DNA from: an uncultured Thiotrichaceae bacterium | Lineage (GTDB): Bacteria > Pseudomonadota > Gammaproteobacteria > Thiotrichales > Thiotrichaceae | DNA: 24,763 bases | Assembly: GCA_938038645.1 (NCBI GenBank) | Contig: CALHTA010000057.1 | Span: forward strand, 1-24,763 | Direction: 5' to 3' | Shown here: positions 1-8,805 of the stretch, one piece after another | How the letters are laid out: the number at the start of each line of letters is the position of its first letter | Numbering within the stretch: the stretch's first letter is position 1 | Position numbers and translations under genes: made by a program | The notes under the pieces: model-generated | What the model was told of the DNA's origin: nothing | What the model saw: the letters and a program-made list of their open reading frames with translations, nothing else | Databases searched by the model: none

Positions 1-105
1 TCGACTACACCCAATAATCGTATTGCAATAGTTGGCTTTTTTTAAGGACATCGCCAGCGAACCACCGATCAAACCTACGCCAAATATTACTAATTTTTTT
101 ATCAT
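1..105 (-). CDS. tyrA: Prephenate dehydrogenase TyrA, N-terminal fragment (partial at window edge)
   Basis: Only the first 35 codons are inside the window. Read from the ATG at 105-103 they begin MIKKLVIFGVGLIGGSLAMS, which is the Rossmann nucleotide-binding loop GxGxxGG expected at the very N-terminus of NAD-dependent prephenate dehydrogenases (prephenate to 4-hydroxyphenylpyruvate in tyrosine synthesis). The start lies 9 bases beyond the pheA stop codon on the same strand, so the two are almost surely co-transcribed. The Rossmann loop alone would fit other dehydrogenases; the position after pheA is what makes TyrA the best call. No aminotransferase gene separates pheA from tyrA here. Confidence 0.75.
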   Translation of the reverse strand, partial: MIKKLVIFGVGLIGGSLAMSLKKANYCNTIIGCSR

Positions 106-114
106 ATCAGTCAG

Positions 115-1242
115 TTACATAATCGCTTTGGAGTAAGAACCTAGCACTCGAATGTATTCCGCTTCGGCTTCCAAATCCTTCATTGCTAGCTGCATCTTAT
201 CGCTACTAATATGACCATTGAGATCCAAAAAGAAAATATAATCCCACTGCGTATCAAGTGCTGGACGAGACTCAATACGGGTCATATCTAAGCCGTGGCG
301 CTTTATCGGTTCCAGCAAATGATACAAAGCTCCTGAACGATTCCTAGTGGATATCATCAATGAAGTACGATCATTACCACTCGCAGGAATCTCTTCGTTA
401 CCAATGACTAAGAAACGGGTCATGTTATTGGGTGAGTCTTCGATATGTGGCGAGACAATTTTTAGGTCGTAAAGGTTTGCCGCGTTTTCACCAGCGATTG
501 CCGCCGCATTGCTATCTTCAGCGGCTAATCTAGCGGCTTCAGCGTTACTGGTAACCGCTACTCTTTCAATGCCTGGATAGTTTCTATCCAGCCAGTCGCG
601 GCATTGCATTAGCGATTGCTCATGTGAATAAATGAGCCTAATGTCACCCATATCACCACTAACATGCATCAAATTCTGGTGAATGACCAGTTTTACCTCT
701 CCGCATATTTTAAGCGGTGAATTGATAAAACGATCTAATGTATTGGAAACAATACCGCCGGTGGAGTTTTCAATTGGCACTACCCCATAATCAGCCATGC
801 CAGCTTCAACTTGTCGAAAAACCTCAGGGATCAATCCAAATGGAGCGGTACTAACCGCAGTGCCAAAATGCTTGGTCGCGGCCAACTCAGTAAAAGTGCC
901 TGCTGGGCCAAGATAGGCCACTTTAATTTGCTGTTCTAGTGCTAGGCAAGAAGAAATGATTTCTCGATAAATTGCAGAAATCCTTTCATTAGCCAGCGGG
1001 CCGGGGTTAATTTCAGTCACGCGACGTAAAATCTGAGCTTCTCTTTCTGGGCGATAAAACTTAATGTCTTTCTCGCCGGCTTCACGTTTAGCGACTGCCA
1101 CTTCTTCTGCACAGTTAGCTCGATCACTCAATAGTTGTAGAATCTGTGTATCGATTGAATCAATTCGATCGCGAATACCAACTAATTTCTTCGTCATCGC
1201 CTGCTCGGCTTCGATAGCCAGCAGGTCATCTTTGTCACTCAT
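115..1242 (-). CDS. pheA: Bifunctional chorismate mutase / prephenate dehydratase (P-protein)
   Basis: This cytosolic enzyme converts chorismate to prephenate and then to phenylpyruvate for phenylalanine synthesis. At 375 residues it has the usual P-protein length. An AroQ-type helical chorismate mutase domain covers about residues 17-105 (RDRIDSIDTQ, KFYRPEREAQ). The prephenate dehydratase domain follows from about 107 (VAYLGPAGTF) to 285, with the family motif VPIENSTGG and a TRFLVIG segment. A C-terminal ACT domain from about 295 carries GALYHLL at 304-310 and ESRP at 324-327, the segments that bind phenylalanine in this family, so feedback inhibition is expected. The gene starts 27 bases after gyrA and ends 9 bases before tyrA. 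The ribosome binding site is weak, which fits translation downstream of gyrA in one transcript. About 15 residues precede the mutase core, so a slightly later start is possible. Confidence 0.95.
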   Translation of the reverse strand: MSDKDDLLAIEAEQAMTKKLVGIRDRIDSIDTQILQLLSDRANCAEEVAVAKREAGEKDIKFYRPEREAQILRRVTEINPGPLANERISAIYREIISSCLALEQQIKVAYLGPAGTFTELAATKHFGTAVSTAPFGLIPEVFRQVEAGMADYGVVPIENSTGGIVSNTLDRFINSPLKICGEVKLVIHQNLMHVSGDMGDIRLIYSHEQSLMQCRDWLDRNYPGIERVAVTSNAEAARLAAEDSNAAAIAGENAANLYDLKIVSPHIEDSPNNMTRFLVIGNEEIPASGNDRTSLMISTRNRSGALYHLLEPIKRHGLDMTRIESRPALDTQWDYIFFLDLNGHISSDKMQLAMKDLEAEAEYIRVLGSYSKAIM

Positions 1243-1269
1243 AAACAGCCCGTTTTATGTTCTTACCAA

Positions 1270-3930
1270 CTAGTCATCACTCTCAGGAGACGCTGCATCC
1301 GAGGCATTTGACTGATCACCAGAAGCTTTGCTCAAATCAGTATCATCATCAGAAGATTCAGCAGCAACGACAGGATTACCTTCTTCGTCTAACTCCTCGT
1401 CGTCGCCTTCCATTTTCGCGATACGCTCTATCTGAGTGAGTCGCTCTCCTTTACCAAGTTTGATTAACCTTACACCCTGCGTATTTCGACCGGTGACGGA
1501 AACATCTTTAACAGCAGTTCTTACTAAGACTCCACCATCAGAAATCATCATGATTTCATCATCATCGATTACTTGAACCGCGCCAATTGCATCACCGTTA
1601 CGCTCCGATGTTTGAATGGCTATCACACCAGAACCGCCACGTTTTTGAGGAGAGAATTGATCAACTTCAGTTCGCTTACCGTAACCATGCTCAGTCGCCA
1701 TTAGCAATCTACCTTCTTCTAAGATGAGCAATGCGTTAACTTTTACGCCTTCATCCATCTTAATACCGCGAACACCCGCCGCGGTTCGGCCCATAGCACG
1801 AACATCATTCTCATTGAAACGTATCGCTTTACCACTGGAGGTGAACATCATGACGTCACTATTGCCATCTGTAATGGCAACGTCAACTAGCTGATTGTCG
1901 TCGCGAAGGTCGATCGCGATAATTCCCGAAGCACGCTGATTAGAGAATGCCTTTAGATCTGTCTTCTTTACCGTACCATTTTCAGTCGCCATGAAGATGA
2001 ATTTGCCGTCTTCGTACTCGCGAATTGGAAGAATTGCCTGAATATGCTCACCTTCTTGCAACGGCAGCAAATTCACCATAGGCAAGCCACGCGAATTACG
2101 CGATGCGATTGGAAGCTGATAAACCTTCATCCAATACAAACGCCCCAAACTGGAGAAACAAAGAATAGTGTCATGCGTACTGGCAATGAATAACTTCTCA
2201 ATAAAGTCTTCATCTTTCATCTTGGTCGCTGTTTTACCGCGGCCGCCTCGTCGTTGCGCTTGATACACGTCAACCTGTTGCGCTTTGGCATAACCTGCGT
2301 GCGACAACGTAACCACGACATCTTCTTCTGGCACGAGGTCTTGCATGCCCAAATCTTCACCAATGGCGTTGATTTGAGTTCGACGCTCATCACCGTATTG
2401 CTCTAATGTTTCTCTGAACTCACCACGAATAACATCCAATAGACGCTCTGGGCTAGATAAGATATCCAAGAAATCAATGACGCGCTCTAAGATTTCACGG
2501 TATTCCGTTAAGATTTTATCTTTTTCAAGGCCGGTTAAACGATGTAAGCGCAGCTCTAGTATTGCAGTGACCTGAGCGTCTGAAAGCCAATAACCATCGT
2601 CTTTCAATCCAAAACGGGGATGAAGGTCTTCAGGTCTGGCATCTGAAGAATCTCCACGCTGCAGCATTTCTAGCACGATGTCCGCTGACCAAGGCTTTGC
2701 TAACAAAGCAACTCTTGCTTCAGCAGGGTTTAACGAATTTTTAATGGTCGTAATAACTTCATCGATACTGCCCAAAGCAACCGCAAGGCCTTCTAATATA
2801 TGCGCCCTTTCACGTGCCTTCCTCAACAAGTAGATTGTGCGACGAGTTACAACTTCGCGACGATGACGTATAAATGCAGCTAATATCTCTTTAAGGTTGA
2901 GCAGTTTTGGTAGGCCATCAATCAGGGCGACCATGTTAATACCAAAACTAGCCTGAAGCTGGGTATGCTTATACAGATTATTTAAAACAACCTCAGGCAC
3001 TTCACCACGCTTAAGGTCCACCACCATGCGCATGCCGTCTTTATCAGATTCATCTCGAAGCTCGGAAATACCTTCAATCTTTTTATCTTTTACCAGCTCA
3101 GCAATTTTTTCGATTAAGCGTGCTTTGTTAACTTGATAAGGTAGCTCGGTGACAACAATCTGATCACGACCGTTCTTATCTTGCTGAAAATCAGCAACAC
3201 CGCGAATACGAATACTTCCCTTACCTGTATGGTAAGCCTGATTAATACCCGCAGCGCCATTGATTACACCCGCCGTTGGAAAATCTGGGCCGGGGATGTA
3301 TTCCATTAACTCAGAGATATCCATATCAGGATTATCAACCAACGCCAAACAACCGTTAATGACTTCAGTTAAGTTGTGTGGCGGAATATTTGTTGCCATT
3401 CCCACCGCGATTCCAGAAGAACCGTTTATCAGCAAATTAGGAAGGCGTGTAGGGAAAACCGCTGGCTCAGACTCAGAACCATCATAGTTCTCAATAAAAT
3501 CAACCGTCTCTTTATCTAAGTCAGCCTGAAGCTCATGAGCAATACGGGACATCCGCACTTCGGTATAACGCATAGCAGCTGGTGAATCACCATCGACCGA
3601 ACCAAAGTTACCCTGTCCGTCGATAAGCATATAGCGCATCGAAAAAGGCTGGGCCATACGGACCATGGTGTCGTAAACCGCAGTATCACCATGAGGGTGG
3701 TACTTACCGATTACATCACCAACCACACGGGCTGACTTCTTGTAGGGTTTATTATAATCGTTGCCAAGGACGCTCATGGCATAGAGAACACGACGATGAA
3801 CAGGCTTGAGACCATCGCGAACATCAGGCAAAGCACGCCCGACAATTACGCTCATTGCATAATCCAAATAGGATTTACGCATTTCATCTTCAAGGTTTAT
3901 TGGTATTATTTCTTTTGCGAATTCTGCCAT
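1270..3930 (-). CDS. gyrA: DNA gyrase subunit A
   Basis: GyrA is the breakage-reunion subunit of DNA gyrase and acts with GyrB (not in the window) to introduce negative supercoils. The 886-residue product aligns by position with the E. coli protein: the quinolone-resistance region reads [11 protein letters not shown] with T83 and D87, and the catalytic tyrosine is Y122 in RYTEVR. The DNA-wrapping C-terminal domain begins with the GyrA box QRRGGRG at 559-565, which separates gyrase A from topoisomerase IV ParC. The tail after about residue 840 is very acidic and low in complexity. The start ATG has no convincing Shine-Dalgarno, but an extended -10 promoter lies 40 bases upstream. pheA and tyrA follow on the same strand. 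Residue 83 is threonine, which also occurs as wild type in some gammaproteobacteria such as Pseudomonas; it should not be read as a resistance mutation without further evidence. Confidence 0.98.
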   Translation of the reverse strand: MAEFAKEIIPINLEDEMRKSYLDYAMSVIVGRALPDVRDGLKPVHRRVLYAMSVLGNDYNKPYKKSARVVGDVIGKYHPHGDTAVYDTMVRMAQPFSMRYMLIDGQGNFGSVDGDSPAAMRYTEVRMSRIAHELQADLDKETVDFIENYDGSESEPAVFPTRLPNLLINGSSGIAVGMATNIPPHNLTEVINGCLALVDNPDMDISELMEYIPGPDFPTAGVINGAAGINQAYHTGKGSIRIRGVADFQQDKNGRDQIVVTELPYQVNKARLIEKIAELVKDKKIEGISELRDESDKDGMRMVVDLKRGEVPEVVLNNLYKHTQLQASFGINMVALIDGLPKLLNLKEILAAFIRHRREVVTRRTIYLLRKARERAHILEGLAVALGSIDEVITTIKNSLNPAEARVALLAKPWSADIVLEMLQRGDSSDARPEDLHPRFGLKDDGYWLSDAQVTAILELRLHRLTGLEKDKILTEYREILERVIDFLDILSSPERLLDVIRGEFRETLEQYGDERRTQINAIGEDLGMQDLVPEEDVVVTLSHAGYAKAQQVDVYQAQRRGGRGKTATKMKDEDFIEKLFIASTHDTILCFSSLGRLYWMKVYQLPIASRNSRGLPMVNLLPLQEGEHIQAILPIREYEDGKFIFMATENGTVKKTDLKAFSNQRASGIIAIDLRDDNQLVDVAITDGNSDVMMFTSSGKAIRFNENDVRAMGRTAAGVRGIKMDEGVKVNALLILEEGRLLMATEHGYGKRTEVDQFSPQKRGGSGVIAIQTSERNGDAIGAVQVIDDDEIMMISDGGVLVRTAVKDVSVTGRNTQGVRLIKLGKGERLTQIERIAKMEGDDEELDEEGNPVVAAESSDDDTDLSKASGDQSNASDAASPESDD

Positions 3931-3969
3931 GTTTTTTGTCTACGACATTTCCCTAAATATATACGTAGA

Positions 3970-3978
3970 ATTATAACA
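3970..3978 (-). promoter_or_regulatory. Extended -10 promoter for gyrA-pheA-tyrA
   Basis: On the minus strand the bases read TGTTATAAT: a perfect TATAAT at 3975-3970 preceded by the TGn extension. No good -35 hexamer lies 16-18 bases upstream (GATTCA at 17), which is normal for extended -10 promoters. Transcription would begin near 3963 and give a leader of about 33 bases before the gyrA ATG. The whole spacer 3931-4047 contains no terminator for the upstream fbpC gene, so some read-through from fbpBC is possible. Confidence 0.6.
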
Positions 3979-4047
3979 GAATTGTCATCTAATGAATCAT
4001 TTTAGGCAGCATAAAATTGGGTTTTAATCGCTTATTGAGAGTCTTTT

Positions 4048-5100
4048 TTAATCAATTTTAAAGATACTGACTTTGTCAGCTATTAAGGTGATTCTTACCG
4101 CCTCGCCTAATTGAAAATTTGCGAGTGACGGCAATAATGCTTGCACCTCTTCCCCGCTGTGAAGACTGACGGTGTAAAGGTAATATCCACCTCTAAACTC
4201 TCTTGAAAGCAGCGTTGCGGGATTGCCTGAGCCTTCGCATTTTCGTATATATTCTGGGCGAATTAAAACCTTAACCTGCAGCCCATCAGCTACTGCAATC
4301 GGCTCCTCTTCTGACTCTTTAAAAGCAAAACGCCCCAATGCAGTATCAACCTTATCACCCGTCACCACGCCGTTTAGAAAGTTACTATTCCCAACAAATC
4401 GTGCCACAAAGCGATTAGCAGGCGAATGATATAAATCCTCGGCAGTAGCCCATTGCAGGAGGCTCCCCTCATTTATCACGCCAATCCTATCCGCCATACT
4501 GAAAGCCTCATGCTGATCATGTGTCACCATAACCGCAGAGATTTTTTCATGCTTTAAAATGCTGCGAATTTCTTTCGCTAACGATGCACGCAGCTCAACA
4601 TCCATGCTGGAGAATGGCTCATCTAGCAGTAACAGATGAGGTTTCGGGGCAATAGCTCTGGCTAAGGCAACTCGCTGCTGCTGCCCTCCCGATAATTCAT
4701 GTGGGTACTTGTCTTCACTTCCCGCCAGACCGATCAAGCCGAGCAACTCTGATAGTCGATGGCTTTTTTCCTTTCTACTCTGCTGACGAATTCCAAAACA
4801 GATATTTTCAGCAATAGTTAGGTGTGGGAAAAGTGCAAAGTCCTGAAACACCATACCCACCCGCCTATTTTCAGGAGGAACGGTTTTGCTAGAAGAACTA
4901 AGAATACTGCCCGCAAAATCAATCGTTCCACTATGCAAGGGTTTGAATCCAGCAATGGCCCTTAACAGCGTGGTTTTCCCGCAGCCACTGGGGCCTAATA
5001 GGCAGGCGATTTCTCCATCTTTTAGTTTGAGAGAAACACTTTCAACCACGACCTGCTCATCAAATGCAAGGCTAACTGATTTAAGCTCCAAAACACTCAT
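4048..5100 (-). CDS. fbpC: Ferric-iron type ABC transporter, ATP-binding subunit
   Basis: This is the ATPase of a binding-protein-dependent importer. In order it shows Walker A GPSGCGKTT (36-44), the Q-loop Q86, the ABC signature LSGGQQQR (136-143), Walker B LLLLDEP (156-162) and the switch histidine in VTHDQHEA (H194). The segment from about 240 to 350 fits a TOBE-type regulatory domain of the FbpC/PotA/CysA group. The ATG overlaps the end of the permease gene as ATGA, so the two are translationally coupled. The iron assignment rests on the partner permease, the FbpC-like length of 350 residues and the Fur-like site in front of the operon; sequence alone does not exclude another substrate such as thiamine or sulfate. 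Confidence 0.85.
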   Translation of the reverse strand: MSVLELKSVSLAFDEQVVVESVSLKLKDGEIACLLGPSGCGKTTLLRAIAGFKPLHSGTIDFAGSILSSSSKTVPPENRRVGMVFQDFALFPHLTIAENICFGIRQQSRKEKSHRLSELLGLIGLAGSEDKYPHELSGGQQQRVALARAIAPKPHLLLLDEPFSSMDVELRASLAKEIRSILKHEKISAVMVTHDQHEAFSMADRIGVINEGSLLQWATAEDLYHSPANRFVARFVGNSNFLNGVVTGDKVDTALGRFAFKESEEEPIAVADGLQVKVLIRPEYIRKCEGSGNPATLLSREFRGGYYLYTVSLHSGEEVQALLPSLANFQLGEAVRITLIADKVSIFKID

Positions 5101-6788
5101 GACAGTGAGGCCATATTGGGAAGATGATTATTTTTGGGTAACTTAAGCGGGGAATTCCTCTTAAGCTGTGAGCGGGCGATTGAACGGCTTAGTAGAATCA
5201 CTGGGATAATACCCACGACGACAATCATTAATGCGGGTGCACCAGCATCTGCAAGACGCTCATCTGATGCCATTTCATAGGCTCGCACGGCAAGCGTATT
5301 AAAATTAAAAGGCCTGAGAATCAAGGTAGCCGGTAACTCTTTAAGCACATCAACAAAAACTAATAACAAAGCTGTCAGCACGGTTCCTCTCATCAGTGGC
5401 ACATGTATTGTTTTCAACACGCTCATCGGTGTTAACCCTAGGCTTCTCCCCGCATCATCCATTGATGGCTTTATCTTGGCTAAACCAGCATCAACTGCTT
5501 GAATTGAGACTGATAAAAACCGAACGGTATAGGCAAAAACCAAGGCGAATAAAGTACCGGAAAGCAATAAACCACTCGATATACCAAAAGCGCTAGTTAA
5601 CCAAGCATCTAAAGCATTATCAAACCACGCCAATGGCAGCATTACGCCAATAGCAATGACGGTTCCTGGAATCGCATATCCCATTGAGGCCACTGAGACA
5701 GCCCCTTTCACTGACGGTGTGTTTAGCAAACGTTTCGCATAGCAAAGCAGCAAAGCAAGACAGACTGCAACTAGGGCTGCAACGGTTGCTAGCAGCAGGC
5801 TATTGGTTGCTAATCGGAAAAAGCTTTCGTCTAAGGTTTGATCAGCAGTACTGATTGTCCAAAACAGCAACTGACCGGCCGGAACAATAAAACCAAATAT
5901 CACTGGTAAGCTGCAGGCCAAGGTTGCCCAGAAGGCTTTCCAACCACTAAGCTTAAATCGTGCTGCCCCTCCACTACCATTAGAAACGTTATGGAACTTT
6001 GCTTTTTGTCTAGACTGCCTTTCAAGGAAAATCAAGACCACGACAAAACTAAGTAGCAAAGATGCCAATTGTGCCGAGGTAACACTGTCATCTAAGCCAT
6101 ACCACGTTCTAAAAATCCCTGTGGTAAAAGTACTAATACCGAAGTACTGAACCGTACCGTAATCCGCTAAGGTCTCCATCAATGCTAAAGAAACACCTGT
6201 AATAATCGCAGGCCTAGCTAATGGCAAAGCAACACTTATAAAACCTTTGAGTGGTGAATATCCTAGCGTTCTACTTGCATCCAAGACTGAAACAGACTGC
6301 TCTAAAAATGCAGCCCTAGCCATCATATAAACATAAGGATACAGCACAAGGGATAGCATACACATCGCTCCGACTAACGAGCGGATTTCGGGAAACCAAT
6401 AATCCCCGTACCCCCAATCAAACCAATTGCGTAACTGCTCTTGAACAGGACCAGAGAAGTCTAATAAGCCAGTATAAGTGTAGGCGACGATGTAGGCTGG
6501 AATTGCCAGTGGTAATAATAGCGCCCAAGACAGAATCGAGCGACCGGGAAAATCACAACTTGAGGTTAACCATGCGGCAATGATACCCATACTGAGTACG
6601 CCTACACTGACCCCAAGCATGAGTAGCAATGAGTTGCTGACATATTCAAACAGAAGGTTGTCTAATAAATGCTGCCAGTTTTCATTAAATGGCTGCAGGA
6701 CAAACCCAAGTATGACTAATATGGGCAATGCCATAACGATAGCGATTGTTATGACCCACCAAGCTCGAATACCGAAAACTGACGCCAC
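5097..6788 (-). CDS. fbpB: Ferric-iron type ABC transporter, fused double permease
   Basis: This is an inner-membrane permease of 563 residues containing two fused permease halves, the FbpB/SfuB architecture. Each half has the cytoplasmic EAA loop that docks on the ATPase: about 168-190 (DASRTLGYSPLKG) and 444-464 (DDAGRSLGLTPMSV). The second loop is followed by VLKELPATLILRPF (481-494), typical of iron permeases of this family. The first codon is GTG (6788-6786), preceded by AAGAGA about seven bases upstream; no ATG fits the frame nearby. It heads the operon and overlaps fbpC by 4 bases. A promoter, a Fur-like box and a foldable leader lie directly upstream. No periplasmic FbpA gene is in the window, so the binding protein must be encoded elsewhere or has been lost. 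Confidence 0.87.
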   Translation of the reverse strand: MASVFGIRAWWVITIAIVMALPILVILGFVLQPFNENWQHLLDNLLFEYVSNSLLLMLGVSVGVLSMGIIAAWLTSSCDFPGRSILSWALLLPLAIPAYIVAYTYTGLLDFSGPVQEQLRNWFDWGYGDYWFPEIRSLVGAMCMLSLVLYPYVYMMARAAFLEQSVSVLDASRTLGYSPLKGFISVALPLARPAIITGVSLALMETLADYGTVQYFGISTFTTGIFRTWYGLDDSVTSAQLASLLLSFVVVLIFLERQSRQKAKFHNVSNGSGGAARFKLSGWKAFWATLACSLPVIFGFIVPAGQLLFWTISTADQTLDESFFRLATNSLLLATVAALVAVCLALLLCYAKRLLNTPSVKGAVSVASMGYAIPGTVIAIGVMLPLAWFDNALDAWLTSAFGISSGLLLSGTLFALVFAYTVRFLSVSIQAVDAGLAKIKPSMDDAGRSLGLTPMSVLKTIHVPLMRGTVLTALLLVFVDVLKELPATLILRPFNFNTLAVRAYEMASDERLADAGAPALMIVVVGIIPVILLSRSIARSQLKRNSPLKLPKNNHLPNMASLS

Positions 6789-6802
6789 GTAGTCTCTTTA
6801 TG

Positions 6803-6835
6803 TTGGAGAAAAACACCTCTCCAAGTGCTTGGAGA
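6803..6835 (-). promoter_or_regulatory. fbpB leader with two mutually exclusive hairpins
   Basis: Read on the minus strand, the leader contains TCTCCAA (6824-6818), which can pair with the TTGGAGA copy on either side in plus-strand terms. Plus-strand copies of TTGGAGA lie at 6803-6809 and 6829-6835 around one TCTCCAA at 6818-6824. In the mRNA the middle segment can form a stem with a short loop near the 5-prime end, or a 7-bp stem with an 8-base loop that ends about 14 bases before the GTG start. Only one can form at a time. The same layout could instead be overlapping half-sites for a DNA-binding protein. Confidence 0.45.
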
Positions 6836-6843
6836 ACGCGCAA

Positions 6844-6872
6844 ATGCTAATGCAAATGCAAACGATTATCAA
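6844..6872 (-). promoter_or_regulatory. Sigma70-type promoter of fbpBC
   Basis: On the minus strand there is a -35 TTGATA (6872-6867), a 17-base spacer and a -10 TAGCAT (6849-6844). Five of six and four of six positions match the consensus. Transcription would start near 6837, just in front of the leader hairpins, giving a leader of about 49 bases. The -35 lies inside the Fur-like box. Confidence 0.5.
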
Positions 6873-6876
6873 TAAC
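6858..6876 (-). promoter_or_regulatory. Fur-like iron box over the fbpB -35
   Basis: The minus-strand 19-mer GTTATTGATAATCGTTTGC matches the classical Fur consensus GATAATGATAATCATTATC at 14 of 19 positions, including the unbroken core TGATAATC. It overlaps the -35 hexamer of the predicted fbpBC promoter, the usual arrangement for Fur repression of iron uptake. This supports iron as the transported substrate. Confidence 0.6.
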
Positions 6877-7044
6877 TATCATTCCATCTAGGGACTCGGT
6901 ACTTCTATCCTTGAAATAGTGTTAATGCTTGCCACTTAATCTAGACTGTTCTGGCGATTGATTCGTTATTTCTGTGCAGATCCCCTCCACAATTGGGCTC
7001 TCTCAACACAGGAAAATATATAAGTAATAAAATAGGCCGTGTAA

Positions 7045-8103
7045 ATGGAAAAAATTGCCTTAGTGATAAGCTCACTAAGCTCCGGTGGTGGCGAACGCGT
7101 TGTAGCGACATTGTCACAGGAGTTTGCTAAAAAGTATGATGTTACGATCATACTTTTTGATTCCGCAAATATTGACTATGAATATGGCGGAAAGATTCTT
7201 GACATAAATTGCCCTGATAAACCGAGTTTTCTTGGTAAAACTTATAATCTTTTAAAAAGAGCTTATAAATTAAAAGGCGCTTTTGCTAAGCACAAGTTTG
7301 ACCACATTTTTGGATTCATGGAGTCTGCAAATTATCCATCAATACTAGCCTCAAGAAACACCATCGCTTCTCTCCATATTGATTATAATTTCCTCAACCC
7401 AACTGAACGTTGCTTAGTAAAATATATCTACCCTTTAGCAAAAGCGGTTGCACCGGTTTCTGACGACATTGCCAATACACTTGTAAAGGATGTATCTCTT
7501 GATAATGTCGTGAGGATTTATAACCCTGTCCCATTTAAAGAATTAGAAACACTTGCCAACGAACCTTTTCAACACCCCCGTAAATTTCTGATCGCTGTCG
7601 GACGCTTAACTTACCAAAAACATTTTGATTTAATGATTGATGCTTTTGCAGAAAGCAAAGCCATTAAAAACTGCGATCTTATTATTTTGGGAGAAGGTGA
7701 ATTAAGGGGCGACCTAGAACGACAAATCAAAACGCTAAAACTGGAAGAAAGTGTGCATTTACCAGGACGCCTTAAAAATCCATTCAAATACATGAAAAAT
7801 GCGGAGTTTATGCTTTTATCCAGTCGCGCAGAAGGCTTTCCAATGGTGCTAATTGAAGGACTTACTCTTGGCTGCCCTGCAGTTGCAACCGACTGTCCAA
7901 CAGGGCCAAGAGAAATAATAAAGGGAGGGGTCAACGGCTTTTTAATCAATACCGACGATAAACCTGCGCTGATTGAATCTATAGACACCCTTTTTCACAA
8001 TGATGAAATGCGCAGATCACTTTCTAAAAACTCCCAAGCCTCAGTAAATCATTTAGCGGTCGAAAATATCTGCAAAGAATGGATTAACTTGTCACAGAGC
8101 TAA
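7045..8103 (+). CDS. GT4-family glycosyltransferase
   Basis: The 352-residue product has the two-Rossmann GT-B layout of CAZy family GT4. Visible motifs are the N-terminal glycine loop SSGGGERVV (12-20), the hinge element IYNPV (158-162), the start of the nucleotide-sugar domain VGRLTYQK (185-192) and the E-x7-E donor motif EGFPMVLIE (E263 and E271). The YNPV and EGFPMVLIE combination is common in enzymes that extend O-antigen, capsule or glycan chains with N-acetylhexosamines, but the sugar cannot be read from sequence. The gene stands alone, opposite in strand to both neighbours, with no other glycan genes nearby. Sampled 60-base lines run near 37 percent GC, below gyrA, so it may have been acquired. 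The start ATG has only a weak AGG eight bases upstream. It converges on the phosphatase gene at 8147. Confidence 0.88.
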   Translation: MEKIALVISSLSSGGGERVVATLSQEFAKKYDVTIILFDSANIDYEYGGKILDINCPDKPSFLGKTYNLLKRAYKLKGAFAKHKFDHIFGFMESANYPSILASRNTIASLHIDYNFLNPTERCLVKYIYPLAKAVAPVSDDIANTLVKDVSLDNVVRIYNPVPFKELETLANEPFQHPRKFLIAVGRLTYQKHFDLMIDAFAESKAIKNCDLIILGEGELRGDLERQIKTLKLEESVHLPGRLKNPFKYMKNAEFMLLSSRAEGFPMVLIEGLTLGCPAVATDCPTGPREIIKGGVNGFLINTDDKPALIESIDTLFHNDEMRRSLSKNSQASVNHLAVENICKEWINLSQS

Positions 8104-8146
8104 TTGGCGAATGTAGTTACAGACGAGGGACGACAAACATAATTTA

Positions 8147-8743
8147 TTATCTATGTGAAAGTAAAGTTCCCCACTCCCCAGTCTCATCGCGATAAAGCCG
8201 AATCCGTGTATAACTAGCGTAATCTACATTTAAGCGAAATAGGTGTTCATCCTGCATACCCAAGATATGCATCATGATGACTCTGATAACACCAGCGTGA
8301 GTCACTATTAAAATATTCTCGTCGCCATTTTGGCTGACCACTTCATTAAAAGCCTTGAGTACTCGACTCCTAAAATCAAGAAAAGCTTCACCTTCAGGCG
8401 GCACAACTTTCGTTGGAGCTTTCCACCAAGCATTTAAGGCGTCTGATTCTTTTTCTAAAATATCTTTTGGATCCTGACCCTCCCACAATCCAAAATCTAT
8501 TTCTTGAAAACTCTGATTAATTGATAGCTCGATTTCTTCTTGGGAAGCCAATGACTCTGCGAACTCGTGGCAACGCTGCAAAGGAGAAGTAATAATTCTA
8601 TTCCATCCCTGCTCGGTTTCTACGGCTTTCTGCATTTGTGACCAACCAATATCACTCAGTTCAGGGTCAGTAGTTCCGCAAAATACGCTACCTAAATCTA
8701 CTTCACCATGGCGAAGTAGATTAATAATTGTAGTTTCAGACAT
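8147..8743 (-). CDS. Histidine phosphatase family protein (phosphoglycerate mutase / CobC-like)
   Basis: Members of this superfamily transfer phosphate through a histidine. The protein has the nucleophile motif LLRHGEV (H12 from the ATG chosen here), SPLQRC with R57, the acidic residue in QEIDFGLWEG (E81) and the second histidine in VTHAGVIR (H149), all in family order. The overall form is closest to CobC-like alpha-ribazole phosphatases, but no cobalamin gene is near, so I leave the substrate open. The frame is open back to a TTG at 8785, which would add 14 residues; I prefer the ATG at 8743 because it puts LRHG near the N-terminus as usual, though neither start has a good ribosome binding site. 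It follows greA on the same strand and is probably the last gene of the carAB-greA transcript. Confidence 0.88.
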   Translation of the reverse strand: MSETTIINLLRHGEVDLGSVFCGTTDPELSDIGWSQMQKAVETEQGWNRIITSPLQRCHEFAESLASQEEIELSINQSFQEIDFGLWEGQDPKDILEKESDALNAWWKAPTKVVPPEGEAFLDFRSRVLKAFNEVVSQNGDENILIVTHAGVIRVIMMHILGMQDEHLFRLNVDYASYTRIRLYRDETGEWGTLLSHR

Positions 8744-8805
8744 ATTTATAATTTTTCTAATTGCGTTATCAAACGCGTTACCCAAAAGGGTGGCTCTATC
8801 GCGAA

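Noticed and set aside
6840..6859. Direct repeat GCAAATGC (12-base period) as an iteron or operator
   Set aside because: Only two copies; they coincide with the -10 and spacer of the fbpBC promoter and can be chance in AT-rich sequence.
6966..7151. 61-codon minus-strand ORF upstream of fbpB
   Set aside because: It overlaps the start of the glycosyltransferase in antisense and has no ribosome site.
7611..7988. 125-codon minus-strand ORF inside the glycosyltransferase
   Set aside because: It is antisense to conserved GT4 motifs and resembles no known family.
8775..8800. Terminator between greA and the phosphatase gene (ACCC-TTTT-GGGT)
   Set aside because: The stem is only 4 bp and no T-run follows.
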